Of a stretch of DNA of 64,000 bases, positions 1-8,682 are shown piece by piece. Source of the DNA: Ancylobacter pratisalsi (lineage in GTDB: Bacteria; Pseudomonadota; Alphaproteobacteria; Rhizobiales; Xanthobacteraceae); assembly GCF_010669125.1 (NCBI RefSeq), contig NZ_CP048630.1, positions 1 to 64,000 on the forward strand, read 5' to 3'. The notes under the pieces are model-generated. The model was not told the DNA's origin and ran no database searches. It saw only the letters and a list, made by a program, of their open reading frames with translations. The position numbers were made by a program, and so were the translations under genes. Numbering within the stretch: position 1 is the first letter of the stretch; each line of letters begins with the position of its first letter.

Positions 1-615
1 ATGCAGCTCGACGCCGAGGACATCTCGGCACTCATCGTGCTCTGCCGCGCCGAGATCGATCGCCATGGCGAGCATCTCGGCCTGCTCGACAGTGCCATTG
101 GCGACGGTGACCACGGCACCAATATGCGGCGCGGTCTGAATGCCGTGTTCACCGAGCGTGAAACCATCGCCGCGCTGCCGCTGCCCGCCGCACTGGAGCG
201 GATCGGCCTCGTGCTGGTGATGAGCATCGGCGGCGCGGCCGGCCCGCTCTATGGCACGCTGTTGATGGAGCTTGGGCGCGGGCTCGCACCCGATGCCAAT
301 GCAGCCGCCTTCGTCGCCACGCTGGAACAGGCCATCGCCGCGGTGGCCCGGCGCGGTCGGGCCGGGCCCGGCGACAAGACCTTGCTGGACGTGCTCTATC
401 CCGTCCAGGCGGCGATGCTGGAGCGATCGGCACCGGAGCGCATCGCCGACTGCGCCCTCTCCGCCGCGCGTTCGACCGAGGCAATGCAGGCCCGCCGAGG
501 CCGCGCCGCCTTTCTCGGCGCACGTTCGGTCGGCCATGAGGATCCCGGCGCGTCAAGCTGCGCGCTGCTGGCCGCCACCATATGCGGCTACTTCGCGGAG
601 CGTCGCCCGTCATGA
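1..615 (+). CDS. dhaL: Dihydroxyacetone kinase ADP/ATP-binding subunit DhaL
   Basis: Cytoplasmic subunit of the PTS-type dihydroxyacetone kinase. It holds the nucleotide that is re-phosphorylated by DhaM and hands the phosphate to dihydroxyacetone bound on DhaK. The 204-residue protein has the Mg-nucleotide aspartate motif IGDGDHGTNM (about residues 33-42), the glycine-rich GGAAGPLYGT, PGDKTLLDV, and the C-terminal QARRGRAAFLG...GHEDPGASS block, all in family order and at family length (about 210). The start is the first base of the window and lines up with known N-termini, so the gene looks complete, although an upstream start cannot be excluded. The stop overlaps the dhaM start by 4 bp (ATGA), indicating translational coupling. 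Confidence 0.93.
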   Translation: MQLDAEDISALIVLCRAEIDRHGEHLGLLDSAIGDGDHGTNMRRGLNAVFTERETIAALPLPAALERIGLVLVMSIGGAAGPLYGTLLMELGRGLAPDANAAAFVATLEQAIAAVARRGRAGPGDKTLLDVLYPVQAAMLERSAPERIADCALSAARSTEAMQARRGRAAFLGARSVGHEDPGASSCALLAATICGYFAERRPS

Positions 616-1025
616 GCAACAGCTCTGCGGGGCAACGCCAATCCAATGTGGGCATCGTGATCGTGTCGCATTCGCCTCTGGTGGCGCGCGGCGCCGCCGA
701 CATGGTCCGCCAGATGGTGGGCGACGGCGTGCCTCTGGCCTGGGCCGGCGGCAATGCCGAGGGCGGGCTCGGTACGCATGTGGCGGGCATTCAGGCCGCC
801 ATCGAGACCGCGTGGTCGGAGGCGGGCGTCGCCATCTTCGTCGATCTCGGCGGTGCGGAGACAAACAGCGAAATGGCGGCCGAACTGCTCGGCCCGGCGC
901 GGGCGGGGCGGATCGTCGTGTGCAATGCCCCGCTCGTGGAAGGCGCCGTTGTCGCGGCGGCGGAAGCCTCCGGCGGCTCCAGTCTCGCCAAGGTGGTGGC
1001 GACCGCCGAGGAGCTGTCGCCCTGA
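612..1025 (+). CDS. dhaM: Dihydroxyacetone kinase phosphotransfer subunit DhaM (EIIA-like domain only)
   Basis: PTS EIIA-mannose-fold protein that carries phosphate from HPr to the nucleotide on DhaL. The 137-residue protein contains the N-terminal VIVSHSPLVARG motif with the expected phospho-histidine at about residue 20, and ends after the EIIA fold. In Escherichia coli DhaM is a fusion of EIIA, HPr and an EI fragment; here those parts are separate genes immediately downstream. ATG 612 was chosen over an upstream in-frame start because it overlaps the dhaL stop (ATGA) and aligns with the family N-terminus. The stop overlaps the next ATG (TGATG). Confidence 0.9.
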   Translation: MSNSSAGQRQSNVGIVIVSHSPLVARGAADMVRQMVGDGVPLAWAGGNAEGGLGTHVAGIQAAIETAWSEAGVAIFVDLGGAETNSEMAAELLGPARAGRIVVCNAPLVEGAVVAAAEASGGSSLAKVVATAEELSP

Positions 1026-1375
1026 TGAGCGAATGCAATGCCCGTGTCCCGCCCGACCGCGCCGGCAAGAGCTGGCAGACCGAGGTCGAGGTCACCCATG
1101 GCATCGGCCTTCATGCCCGACCCTCCGTCACATTTACCCGCCTTGCCAAGAGCTTCCCCTGCTCCATCGAGGTCGCGGTGGATGGTTCGGCCGAGTGGCT
1201 GAACGGCAAGAGCATCGTCAAGATCATGGGCGCCCGGATCCGCCGCGGCGCGCGCCTGCACATTCGCGCGGAAGGCGTGCGCGCCGAGGAGGCGATCGCC
1301 GCGCTGAGCGAACTGGTGCGGCGCAATTTCGACGAGGACCGCACGATGGGCAGGGTCGATGGCTGGCCCGGTTAA
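1025..1375 (+). CDS. HPr-family phosphocarrier protein of the dha operon
   Basis: Small phosphocarrier that accepts phosphate from enzyme I on a histidine and passes it to DhaM. The 116-residue sequence has the HPr signature HGIGLHARPSV (active His about residue 30) and NGKSIVKIM. At 116 residues it is longer than a typical HPr (85-90), because of an extra N-terminal segment of about 15 residues before the fold and a short C-terminal tail. It lies between dhaM and an EI gene and overlaps the EI start by 17 bp, so it is probably a dedicated HPr for dihydroxyacetone phosphorylation rather than the general or nitrogen-PTS HPr. That dedication is inferred from context. Confidence 0.87.
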   Translation: MSECNARVPPDRAGKSWQTEVEVTHGIGLHARPSVTFTRLAKSFPCSIEVAVDGSAEWLNGKSIVKIMGARIRRGARLHIRAEGVRAEEAIAALSELVRRNFDEDRTMGRVDGWPG

Positions 1376-2966
1376 CGCGCGCCCGCAGCACCATCACGGC
1401 ACATCCGCCTCGCCGGGCCGGGCGGTGGGACCGGCCCATTGCGCGGAGAGCGCCGCCGCGCGCGTGGTCGACCCGGTCACCGACGATGCCCGCGCCGCGC
1501 TGAGGGCCGCGGTGGCGCTGGCGGTGGCGGAGCTTCGCGGACTGTCCGATCGGGCGGACGTCTGCAGCGCCGGCGTGCTGGACTTCCAGATCGAGATGCT
1601 GCTGGACGAGGAGATCCTGGTCCCCGCCCTGAACCGCATCGCGCAGGGAGAGGGCGCCGCGCTCGCCTGGGCCGGTGCCATGACCGCCTATATCGACGCG
1701 TTCTCCAATGACGGCTCCGACGACGACGCCTTCGCCGCGCGGGTAGCGGACCTGCTGGACCTGCGCCAGCGGGTGCTCGACGCGCTCGCCGGCCGCCCCT
1801 CCGCCGGCTTCCCTGCCGGGTCGATCTATGTCGGTCCCGACATGCCGCCGAGCGTCTTTCTCGCGCATGACTGGTCGGCCGGCGGCGGCATTGCCCTGAA
1901 CGCCGGCAGCGTGATTGGCCATGTCGCCCTGCTGGCCCGTGCCCGCAATGTGCCGATGGTGATCGGCCTTGGCGAGCTGGCGGCAACGGACGGGCAGACC
2001 ATCCTCGTCGATGGCGACAACGGCGCTGTTCAGCTCGATCCTCCGGAAGCGGTCAGCCTCACCCCGGCGGCTCCCGCGCGCCCGGCACCGGCCGAGCGGC
2101 AGGCGCCGGCGAGCGGGGGCGGGGCGCGCGTGAAGCTCTGCGTGAACCTCAACACATTGGCGGATCTGGACGCGTTCGACCCCGAACGGGTGGATGGTGT
2201 CGGCCTCGTGCGTACCGAGTTCATGTTCCTCTCGCCGGCGGAGGCATTGAACGAAGAACGTCATTTCGCCGTTTACCGGCGCATCGTCGCCTCCCTCGGC
2301 GGCCGCCCCGTGGCGATCCGGATGCTCGACCTCGGCGGCGACAAGACCCTGCCGGGAATCGCCGAAGGAGGACCTGCCTCCCTGCTCGGCGAGCGGGGCG
2401 TGCGGCTGTTGCTCGCCCATCCCGAACTCGCTCGTGTGCAGGCGCGCGCGCTGCTGCGTGCCGGTGTGCTGGGGCCGGTGAGCGTGCTGCTGCCGATGGT
2501 CACGCTTCCCGATGAACTGACCGCGATGGAGCGGCTGTTCGCAGAGGAGGAGACACGCCTCGCGCGGCTCGGCATCCCCGTTCGTCGCCCACCGCTCGGC
2601 ATCATGGTCGAGGTGCCATCCACCGCGCTGACGCTCGACCTGTTCGGCGAGGCGTCGTTCTTTTCGGTGGGGACCAACGACCTGATGCAGTATCTGTCGG
2701 CAGCGGCCCGGGACAATCCGGCCGTTGCCCATCTCAATGCGCGCTCGGAGGTCGCCTTGTTCCGACTGCTGGACCAGGTCAGCGCCGCCGCCCGCTTGCT
2801 CGGCAAGCCGGTCTCGGTCTGCGGCGATATCGCCGGCCAACCGCGAGGGCTCGCCCGGCTGGTCGCGGCAGGCTTTCACGAGGTCTCGGTGACACCCGGC
2901 CGGCTGGGCGCCGTGCAGGCTCAGCTGCGTGAAGTCGCCGCTGTCGCCGGCCTTACGGAAAGCTAG
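1359..2966 (+). CDS. Phosphoenolpyruvate-protein phosphotransferase (enzyme I) of the dha operon
   Basis: First PTS enzyme: takes phosphate from phosphoenolpyruvate and gives it to HPr. The 535-residue protein has an N-terminal helical/swivelling domain, a phospho-His segment GSVIGHVALLARARNVP (His about 188), a flexible Ala/Pro-rich linker near residues 235-255, and the PEP-binding barrel with VGLVRTEFMFL, DLGGDKTLPG, GIMVEVPS, SVGTNDLMQY and the C-terminal VCGDIAGQP cysteine motif. The usual GGxTSHxAI around the His is changed to SVIGHVAL, but the His is kept. Being next to HPr and dhaM, it most likely feeds only the Dha kinase. The protein is shorter than general EI (about 570). Confidence 0.88.
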   Translation: MAGPVNARPQHHHGTSASPGRAVGPAHCAESAAARVVDPVTDDARAALRAAVALAVAELRGLSDRADVCSAGVLDFQIEMLLDEEILVPALNRIAQGEGAALAWAGAMTAYIDAFSNDGSDDDAFAARVADLLDLRQRVLDALAGRPSAGFPAGSIYVGPDMPPSVFLAHDWSAGGGIALNAGSVIGHVALLARARNVPMVIGLGELAATDGQTILVDGDNGAVQLDPPEAVSLTPAAPARPAPAERQAPASGGGARVKLCVNLNTLADLDAFDPERVDGVGLVRTEFMFLSPAEALNEERHFAVYRRIVASLGGRPVAIRMLDLGGDKTLPGIAEGGPASLLGERGVRLLLAHPELARVQARALLRAGVLGPVSVLLPMVTLPDELTAMERLFAEEETRLARLGIPVRRPPLGIMVEVPSTALTLDLFGEASFFSVGTNDLMQYLSAAARDNPAVAHLNARSEVALFRLLDQVSAAARLLGKPVSVCGDIAGQPRGLARLVAAGFHEVSVTPGRLGAVQAQLREVAAVAGLTES

Positions 2967-2969
2967 CTG

Positions 2970-3380
2970 ATGGCGCGGGACTCCAGTGACGAGACGGTGA
3001 TCGCCTACAAGACCCTTCTTGCCGGCATCCTCGACAACCGTCCGTCGGGCACGCGCCAGCGGCTGGCGACGGCATTGGGCAAGCACCGCAGCTTCGTCAC
3101 CCAGGTGACGAGCCCAACTTATGACACCCCCCTGCCCGCCCGCCACCTGCCCACGATCTTCCGCGTCTGTCATTTCAGCCCGGCCGAGCAGGAGCGCTTT
3201 CTTGCGGCCTATCAGGCCGCGCATCCCGGCCGGTTGCCGGATGTCGGCGGAGGCGAGAAACTGCGTCCGCTGACCCTGATGGCACCCGACTTCGGCGACG
3301 AAAAGAAGAACCGCCAGTTCGACGACGCGATCACCGAGCTGGTGCAGAAAATGGCTTCTCTAGTGAGCGGAGAGCAGTGA
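2970..3380 (+). CDS. Small HTH-like hypothetical protein in the dha operon
   Basis: 136-residue cytoplasmic protein of unknown function, starting 3 bp after the enzyme I stop and before dhaK, in the same direction. Residues about 28-70 (TRQRLATALGKHRSFVTQVT followed by ARHLPTIFRVCHFS) resemble a lambda-repressor-like helix-turn-helix, with a helical tail rich in charged residues. There is no signal peptide or membrane segment. Its place inside the operon suggests a DNA-binding regulator of dihydroxyacetone use or an accessory of the kinase. The HTH reading is by eye only and the function is not established. Confidence 0.7.
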   Translation: MARDSSDETVIAYKTLLAGILDNRPSGTRQRLATALGKHRSFVTQVTSPTYDTPLPARHLPTIFRVCHFSPAEQERFLAAYQAAHPGRLPDVGGGEKLRPLTLMAPDFGDEKKNRQFDDAITELVQKMASLVSGEQ

Positions 3381-3440
3381 CGTGAACACGCTGAACGCGT
3401 CGCCCGGCCGTGCCGGCCCCGCCGCCCGGAGCCCGCGCGG

Positions 3441-4442
3441 ATGAAGAAGATCATGAACGCACCCGATGCCTTCGTGGCCGAAAGCCTCGAGGGCCTCGTG
3501 CGCGCGCATGAGGGGCTGGTGACGTTCGGAGCTGGGCGCACGTTCATTCGCCGGCGCGATCTCGCGCCGGGCAAGGTGGCGGTGATCTCCGGCGGCGGGG
3601 CCGGGCACGAGCCGCTGCACTCCGGCTTTGTCGGGCGGGGCATGCTGGACGCCGCCTGCACCGGGCATGTCTTCACCTCTCCCACGCCCGACCAGATCGT
3701 GGCGGCGATGGACGAGACGGATACCGGCGCCGGCTGCCTTCTCGTAGTGAAGAACTATGATGGCGATGTGATGAACTTCGAGATGGCGGCCGAAATGGCC
3801 GCCTCCCGCCACGCCATCGATACCGTCATCGTCGAAGACGACGCCGCGACCGGTCCATCGCTGCGCAGCCGTGGCCGACGTGGCATTGCCGGCACCGTGG
3901 TGGTGGAGAAAATCCTTGGCGCCGCCGCCGAACAGGGCAGCAACCTCGCGGCACTGAAAACGCTGGGCGACGATCTCAATCGCCGCATCCGCTCAATGGG
4001 TGTGGCGCTGCGCGGAACCACCGTGCCGGAAAATGCCCGCGAAACCTTCTCTCTCGGGCCGGACGAGATGGAAATCGGGGTCGGCATCCACGGCGAGCCG
4101 GGGCTTGAGCGGACACGCTTTGCCGGCGCCAACGAGATCATCCGCCTTCTGGGCGAACGCATTCTCGCCGAGTTCCCGTCCGACGTCGCCGAGGGCGGAA
4201 CGGCCCGGCCGCTTCTCATCGTCAACGGGTTCGGTGGCACGCCGCCGATCGAGCTTTATCTCGCGCAGGGCATCGCGCATCGGTTCTTCGAGAACCATGG
4301 CGTGGTGCCGGCGCGCACCCTGACAGGCACCTTCGTCACCTCGCTCGACATGGCGGGCCTGTCGATCACGCTTGCCCTGCTCGACGAGGTGCAGTTCAAA
4401 CTCTGGTGCGCGCCCGTGGCGACCCCCTGCCTGAGCTGGTGA
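3441..4442 (+). CDS. dhaK: Dihydroxyacetone kinase substrate-binding subunit DhaK
   Basis: Binds dihydroxyacetone covalently through a histidine hemiaminal and delivers it to the phosphate on DhaL, giving dihydroxyacetone phosphate for glycolysis/gluconeogenesis. The 333-residue protein shows GGGAGHEPLHSGFVG (His about 56), KNYDGDVMNFE, the substrate-anchoring VGIHGEPG (His about 217), TSLDMAGLSITL and the terminal LWCAPVATPCLSW that matches the end of E. coli DhaK, so it is full length. The start MKKIMNAPDAF aligns with known DhaK proteins. It closes the dhaL-dhaM-HPr-EI-orf-dhaK operon; a gap of about 60 bp separates it from the HTH-like gene. Confidence 0.94.
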   Translation: MKKIMNAPDAFVAESLEGLVRAHEGLVTFGAGRTFIRRRDLAPGKVAVISGGGAGHEPLHSGFVGRGMLDAACTGHVFTSPTPDQIVAAMDETDTGAGCLLVVKNYDGDVMNFEMAAEMAASRHAIDTVIVEDDAATGPSLRSRGRRGIAGTVVVEKILGAAAEQGSNLAALKTLGDDLNRRIRSMGVALRGTTVPENARETFSLGPDEMEIGVGIHGEPGLERTRFAGANEIIRLLGERILAEFPSDVAEGGTARPLLIVNGFGGTPPIELYLAQGIAHRFFENHGVVPARTLTGTFVTSLDMAGLSITLALLDEVQFKLWCAPVATPCLSW

Positions 4443-4815
4443 ACCCCTCGCCGCGCGGTCCGAACGCCATCCGCAGCTCGCCGCTGATCGAGTTCATGAA
4501 CCGCGGTCCGGCACCGCCGCGTTTTCCGCCGACCGCTGACCCGTCACGAAGTGGTTGCGCATCGGTCCGACGCCGCGCATAGCGCCGCCGACGATGCCGG
4601 CCGACCAGCCCCGGAATGCCCGTCACACGCCTGGCGGACAATCCGAACGTATGGTTGGCCGACACGTTCGTGGATCTGGTCCGCTCACTCGGGAGCGCTA
4701 TGCTCTGGCCGCGATGAACACCCGAAGCCGACCTTGAACCTTCTGTTCACTCGGCTCCCCGGCCTGCTCATTCCTAAAGTCGCCAACACTCACCACCGCC
4801 GACGGAGTCAAACGC
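4443..4815. other. 373-bp intergenic stretch between dhaK and poxB
   Basis: No convincing gene. A 33-codon open frame on the plus strand (4616-4717) and arginine-rich frames on both strands are present, but none shows recognisable domain motifs. The last 100 bp, slightly less GC-rich, would hold the poxB promoter. Some stretches read like weakly protein-like sequence on either strand, so decayed coding DNA is possible but cannot be supported further. Confidence 0.4.
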
Positions 4816-6546
4816 ATGTCACGGAATATCGCTGAACTGATGATCGAGACCTTCGAGCGGGCGGGTGTCGAACGCATCTACGGCGTCGTCGGTGACAGCC
4901 TGAACGGCATGACCGAGGCGCTGCGGGACAGCACGATCAAATGGGTGCATGTCCGGCATGAGGAAGCGGCCGCCTTCGCCGCAGCCGGCGAATCTCAGAT
5001 AACGGGCAAGCTCGCGGTATGTGCCGGCTCCTGCGGACCCGGCAATCTGCATCTGATCAACGGCCTCTTTGACGCCCAGCGCAGCCGCACGCCGGTGCTG
5101 GCGATCGCCGCGCAGATTCCTTCCCCCGAGATCGGCGGCGGCTATTTCCAGGAAACTCACCCGCAGAACCTGTTTCGCGAATGCAGCGTCTATTGCGAAA
5201 TGGTCTCCGAACCCTCGCAGATGCCCTATGTGCTGGAAAACGCGATCCGGGCGGCGGTCGGCGAGCGCGGCGTCGCGGTCATCGTCATTCCCGGCGATGT
5301 GGCGCTACGCGCGGCGCCCGATCGCGGAATTTCGCCGGCCGCCGGGCTTTTGCCTCCGACTCCGGTGGTCACGCCGAACCTCTCGCAGATCGATGCGCTG
5401 GCCGATCTTCTGAACGATGCACAGCGTGTAACGCTGTTCTGCGGGCGGGGGTGCGCCGGCGCGCATGGCGAGCTCATGGCGCTCGCCGAGGCACTGAAGA
5501 GCCCCATCGTGCATGCGCTCGGGGGCAAGGAGCACGTCGAATACGACAATCCCTATGATGTCGGCATGACGGGTTTCATCGGCTTCGCCTCCGGCTATGA
5601 GGCGATGCATGCCTGCGACACGCTTGTGCTGCTGGGCACCGATTTTCCCTATAAGCAGTTTCTTCCGACCGGCATCAAGATCGCGCAGGTCGACATACGG
5701 CCGGCCCAGCTTGGCCGGCGATGCAAGCTCGATCTCGGCGTTGTCGGCGATGTCGGCGCGACGATCTCGGCCGTGCTACCGCGCCTCACCACCAAGACCG
5801 ACCGTCGCCATCTCGACGACAGCCTTGCCCGCTATGCGCGTTCGCGAAAGGGGCTGGACGATCTGGCCGTCGGAACGCCGGGCCAGAAGCCGATCCACCC
5901 GCAATATCTCGCCAAGGTCGTCAGCGACCTCGCGGCGGAGGATGCGGTTTTCACCTTCGATGTCGGCACGCCGACGATCTGGGCGGCGCGCTATCTGGCG
6001 ATGAATGGCAAGCGTCGGCTGGTCGGCTCGCTGGTGCATGGCTCGATGGCCAACGCGATGCCGCAGGCGATCGGCATCCAGGCCGCCCAACCCGCGCGCC
6101 AGGTCATCTCGCTCTCGGGCGATGGCGGCTTCGCCATGCTGATGGGCGACCTCATCACCCTCACGCAGGAGAACCTGCCGGTGAAGGTGGTGATCTTCAA
6201 CAATGGTGTCCTTGGTTTCGTTGCACTCGAAATGAAGGCTGCCGGCTTCGTGGGGCTCGGCACCGACCTGAAGAATCCCGACTTCGCGGCCATGGCGCGA
6301 GCCATGGGCATTCTCGGTGTTCGGGTCGAGGATCCCGGCGATCTGACCGGCGCCGTCGCCCAGGTGCTCAGCCATGATGGACCGGCCGTGCTCGACGTCG
6401 TCACCGCGAAACAGGAGCTTTCCATGCCGCCAACCATCGGTATCGAGCAGGCAAAGGGGTTTGGCCTGTGGATGATCCGCGCGGTGATGAGCGGGCGCGG
6501 CGACGAAGTGATCGACCTCGCCAAGCAGAACCTTCTGTCGCGCTGA
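4816..6546 (+). CDS. poxB: Thiamine-diphosphate-dependent pyruvate dehydrogenase (quinone)/pyruvate oxidase
   Basis: Peripheral membrane flavoenzyme that oxidatively decarboxylates pyruvate to acetate and CO2, passing electrons to ubiquinone. The 576-residue protein (E. coli PoxB 572) has the N-terminal ThDP domain with [10 protein letters not shown] and the catalytic glutamate in [10 protein letters not shown], a central FAD domain, and the C-terminal ThDP motif [18 protein letters not shown]...NN at about residues 433-463. The C-terminal region is the part that contacts membrane in E. coli. It stands alone with upstream and downstream gaps. Another ThDP-dependent decarboxylase specificity is possible, but overall similarity in layout favours PoxB. 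Confidence 0.88.
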   Translation: MSRNIAELMIETFERAGVERIYGVVGDSLNGMTEALRDSTIKWVHVRHEEAAAFAAAGESQITGKLAVCAGSCGPGNLHLINGLFDAQRSRTPVLAIAAQIPSPEIGGGYFQETHPQNLFRECSVYCEMVSEPSQMPYVLENAIRAAVGERGVAVIVIPGDVALRAAPDRGISPAAGLLPPTPVVTPNLSQIDALADLLNDAQRVTLFCGRGCAGAHGELMALAEALKSPIVHALGGKEHVEYDNPYDVGMTGFIGFASGYEAMHACDTLVLLGTDFPYKQFLPTGIKIAQVDIRPAQLGRRCKLDLGVVGDVGATISAVLPRLTTKTDRRHLDDSLARYARSRKGLDDLAVGTPGQKPIHPQYLAKVVSDLAAEDAVFTFDVGTPTIWAARYLAMNGKRRLVGSLVHGSMANAMPQAIGIQAAQPARQVISLSGDGGFAMLMGDLITLTQENLPVKVVIFNNGVLGFVALEMKAAGFVGLGTDLKNPDFAAMARAMGILGVRVEDPGDLTGAVAQVLSHDGPAVLDVVTAKQELSMPPTIGIEQAKGFGLWMIRAVMSGRGDEVIDLAKQNLLSR

Positions 6547-6653
6547 GGACATTGCGCGCAGCGGCCTGACCCTACCCAGTCGCCGATCGGCACCGCGCCG
6601 CCTGGCTGATCGTCCGCGGGCTTCATCTTTGAAGAGAAACCAGAGCACGTGCC

Positions 6654-8372
6654 ATGAGCGTCATCGAAAATCGCAGTGCGCAGATGTTCCCGGTGCTCAG
6701 CGATGCACAGGTGGAGACCATGAAGCGCTTTGCCAGTGGCGAGGCGACGCGGTTCGAAGCTGGCCAAACGCTGTTCAATGTCGGCGACGTCGGTGTGCCG
6801 ACATGGCTGATCGTGGAAGGCTCGATCGCGGTCGTTCGACGTGACGGCCTCGGGCATGAAAAGCCGATCGTCGTGCAGACCGCCGGTCAGTTCACGGGCG
6901 AGATCAGCCAACTCGCCGGGCGCCCTTCCTACGCCGCCGCCACGGTGGGCCCCGATGGTTGCACGGCGTTCCCGCTCGATGCCGCCCATTTGCGGGCGCT
7001 CGCCATCGGCTCGGCGGAGCTCGGGGAGCTGCTGATGCGCGCGCTGATCCTGCGCCGTGTCGGGCTCCTGGAGGGCGACACGGCGGGTTCCGTGTTGATC
7101 GGCCAGCCGGGCGAGGCCAACCGGATCATGATCGAGGGCCTTCTGACGCGGAACGGCTATCCCTTCACGGCGCTCGATTCCAACGCCGACGAGGAGGGCC
7201 GCGCGGTCGTCCAGCGGCTCGGCATCCTGCCCGATGAACTGCCGCTGCTGGTGTGTCCGACCGGCGCGGTTCTCAAGCGCCCGACCATTGCCCAGGTTGC
7301 CGCCAGCCTCGGCATGTTGCCCGAAATCAGGCCCGATGCCCTTTTCGACGTGGCTATTGTAGGCGCAGGTCCCGCCGGCCTTGCGACGGCTGTCTATGCG
7401 GCATCGGAGGGCCTCTCTGTGCTGGTTCTGGATCAGCGTGCGATGGGCGGACAGGCCGGCGCGTCGGCGCGGATCGAGAACTATCTCGGCTTTCCCACCG
7501 GGATATCGGGCCTGGCTCTGGCCGCGCGCGCCTATCATCAGGCGGAGAAGTTCGGGGCCGAACTGGCCATTCCATTGGAAGCCGCCCGCCTCGATGCTGA
7601 TGTGGCGGGCGGTCAGCCCCTGCGCCTGCATCTGTCCAATGACGAGACCATTCGTGCCCGCACGGTCGTGATCGCTACGGGTGCCCGCTATCGACGCCCG
7701 GATGTCGCGAAGCTGTCGGATTTCGAGGGGTCTGGTGTCGCCTACTGGGCGTCTCCGGTCGAGGCCAAGCTCTGCGCCGGTCAGGAAGTGGCGCTGGTCG
7801 GCGGCGGCAATTCGGCAGGACAGGCCGTCGCCTTCCTGGCGCCACGGGTCAAGCGGCTGCATCTCATCATTCGTGGAGATGGCCTCGCGGCATCCATGTC
7901 GCGTTATCTCATCGATCGCATCGCTTCGTTGCCGAATGTCGAGATCCATACCCGCACCGAGGTCGCGTCCCTTGAAGGTGACCGCGCGAGCGGACTGGAA
8001 GCGGTGACCTGCCGTAACCGCGATACCGGGAACATGTTGCGGCTGCCCACGCCGTACCTCTTCCTGTTCATCGGGGCGGATCCAAATTCAGGATGGCTCG
8101 GAACAAGCGTCGCGGTCGATCGCGGAGGCTTCATCCTGACCGGGCGGGACGGTGACGCCGATACCCTTCGCCCGCACCTTCCGCTGGAGACCAGCAGGTC
8201 CGGCGTATTCGCCATCGGGGACGTTCGAGCGGGCTCCACAAAGCGCGTCGCCGCGGCGGTGGGCGAAGGAGCGGCCGTGGTTGCGCAGATTCATGACCAT
8301 CTGGCACGGCAGGCGCGCGCTGTGGAAGAGCGGGGTTCGCACGGCGCGGCCAGCCCGCCCCCGGCGCCGTGA
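6654..8372 (+). CDS. Cyclic-nucleotide-binding domain fused to thioredoxin-reductase-like FAD/NAD(P) oxidoreductase
   Basis: 572-residue soluble protein. Residues about 1-140 look like a CRP-type cyclic-nucleotide-binding fold (FEAGQTLFNVGDVGVPTWLI, then GEISQLAGRPS). A linker of about 90 residues resembles a thioredoxin-like segment (LLVCPTGAVLKRPT). From about 230 there is an FAD domain with VGAGPAGLATAVYAASEG, an NAD(P) site VGGGNSAGQAVAFLAP near 383, and the C-terminal FAIGDVRAGSTKRVAAAVGEG. The CxxC redox pair of true thioredoxin reductases is absent; that place reads VAYWASPVEAKLC. Known homologues of this fusion have no firmly assigned substrate. It lies 107 bp downstream of poxB and could be co-transcribed. 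Confidence 0.82.
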   Translation: MSVIENRSAQMFPVLSDAQVETMKRFASGEATRFEAGQTLFNVGDVGVPTWLIVEGSIAVVRRDGLGHEKPIVVQTAGQFTGEISQLAGRPSYAAATVGPDGCTAFPLDAAHLRALAIGSAELGELLMRALILRRVGLLEGDTAGSVLIGQPGEANRIMIEGLLTRNGYPFTALDSNADEEGRAVVQRLGILPDELPLLVCPTGAVLKRPTIAQVAASLGMLPEIRPDALFDVAIVGAGPAGLATAVYAASEGLSVLVLDQRAMGGQAGASARIENYLGFPTGISGLALAARAYHQAEKFGAELAIPLEAARLDADVAGGQPLRLHLSNDETIRARTVVIATGARYRRPDVAKLSDFEGSGVAYWASPVEAKLCAGQEVALVGGGNSAGQAVAFLAPRVKRLHLIIRGDGLAASMSRYLIDRIASLPNVEIHTRTEVASLEGDRASGLEAVTCRNRDTGNMLRLPTPYLFLFIGADPNSGWLGTSVAVDRGGFILTGRDGDADTLRPHLPLETSRSGVFAIGDVRAGSTKRVAAAVGEGAAVVAQIHDHLARQARAVEERGSHGAASPPPAP

Positions 8373-8495
8373 CGTCCATTCGACCCGCTGCGCGGAGATG
8401 CCTGACCGCCGGATGACCGTTGAGGCCCATACGCTTGCCTCACCCGTCGCGCGTGTCCACGATCCGGCTTTCCGCATGGAGCCGGGGACGGGTCG

Positions 8496-8660
8496 TCATT
8501 TTTTCTTCGAGCGAAGTTCGGCGATCTGGGCCTCCAGCGATCGGACGCGCCTTTCCAGAGGCTCGAATTCATCGACCTCCATCGCCTCTGCGAACTGTTG
8601 AAAATTGCCCAACCACCGTCGGCAGGCAATACGCAGCCGCTCCAGTCGGCGTGCAATCAT
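8496..8660 (-). CDS. Small coiled-coil hypothetical protein
   Basis: 54-residue basic protein (MIARRLERLRIACRRW at the start, then VDEFEPLERRVRSLEAQIAELRSKKK). The C-terminal half has heptad-like leucine spacing and should form a short coiled coil, reminiscent in style of SlyX/UbiK-type small proteins, though no family can be assigned. It begins 22 bp beyond the end of the TetR gene on the same strand, so it may be the second gene of that transcript. Its end falls in the gap after the FAD oxidoreductase gene on the other strand. Confidence 0.5.
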   Translation of the reverse strand: MIARRLERLRIACRRWLGNFQQFAEAMEVDEFEPLERRVRSLEAQIAELRSKKK

Positions 8661-8682
8661 TGAAGACCGCCTTTTCTGGTTG

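Noticed and set aside
1224..3224. Long open frame antisense to the enzyme I gene (also 10155-12377 antisense to the RND permease, 57311-59290 antisense to topA and 61749-63425 antisense to rnr)
   Set aside because: High-GC codon structure leaves long open frames on the opposite strand. Their products are Arg/His/Asp-rich without domain motifs, and the sense genes are clear.
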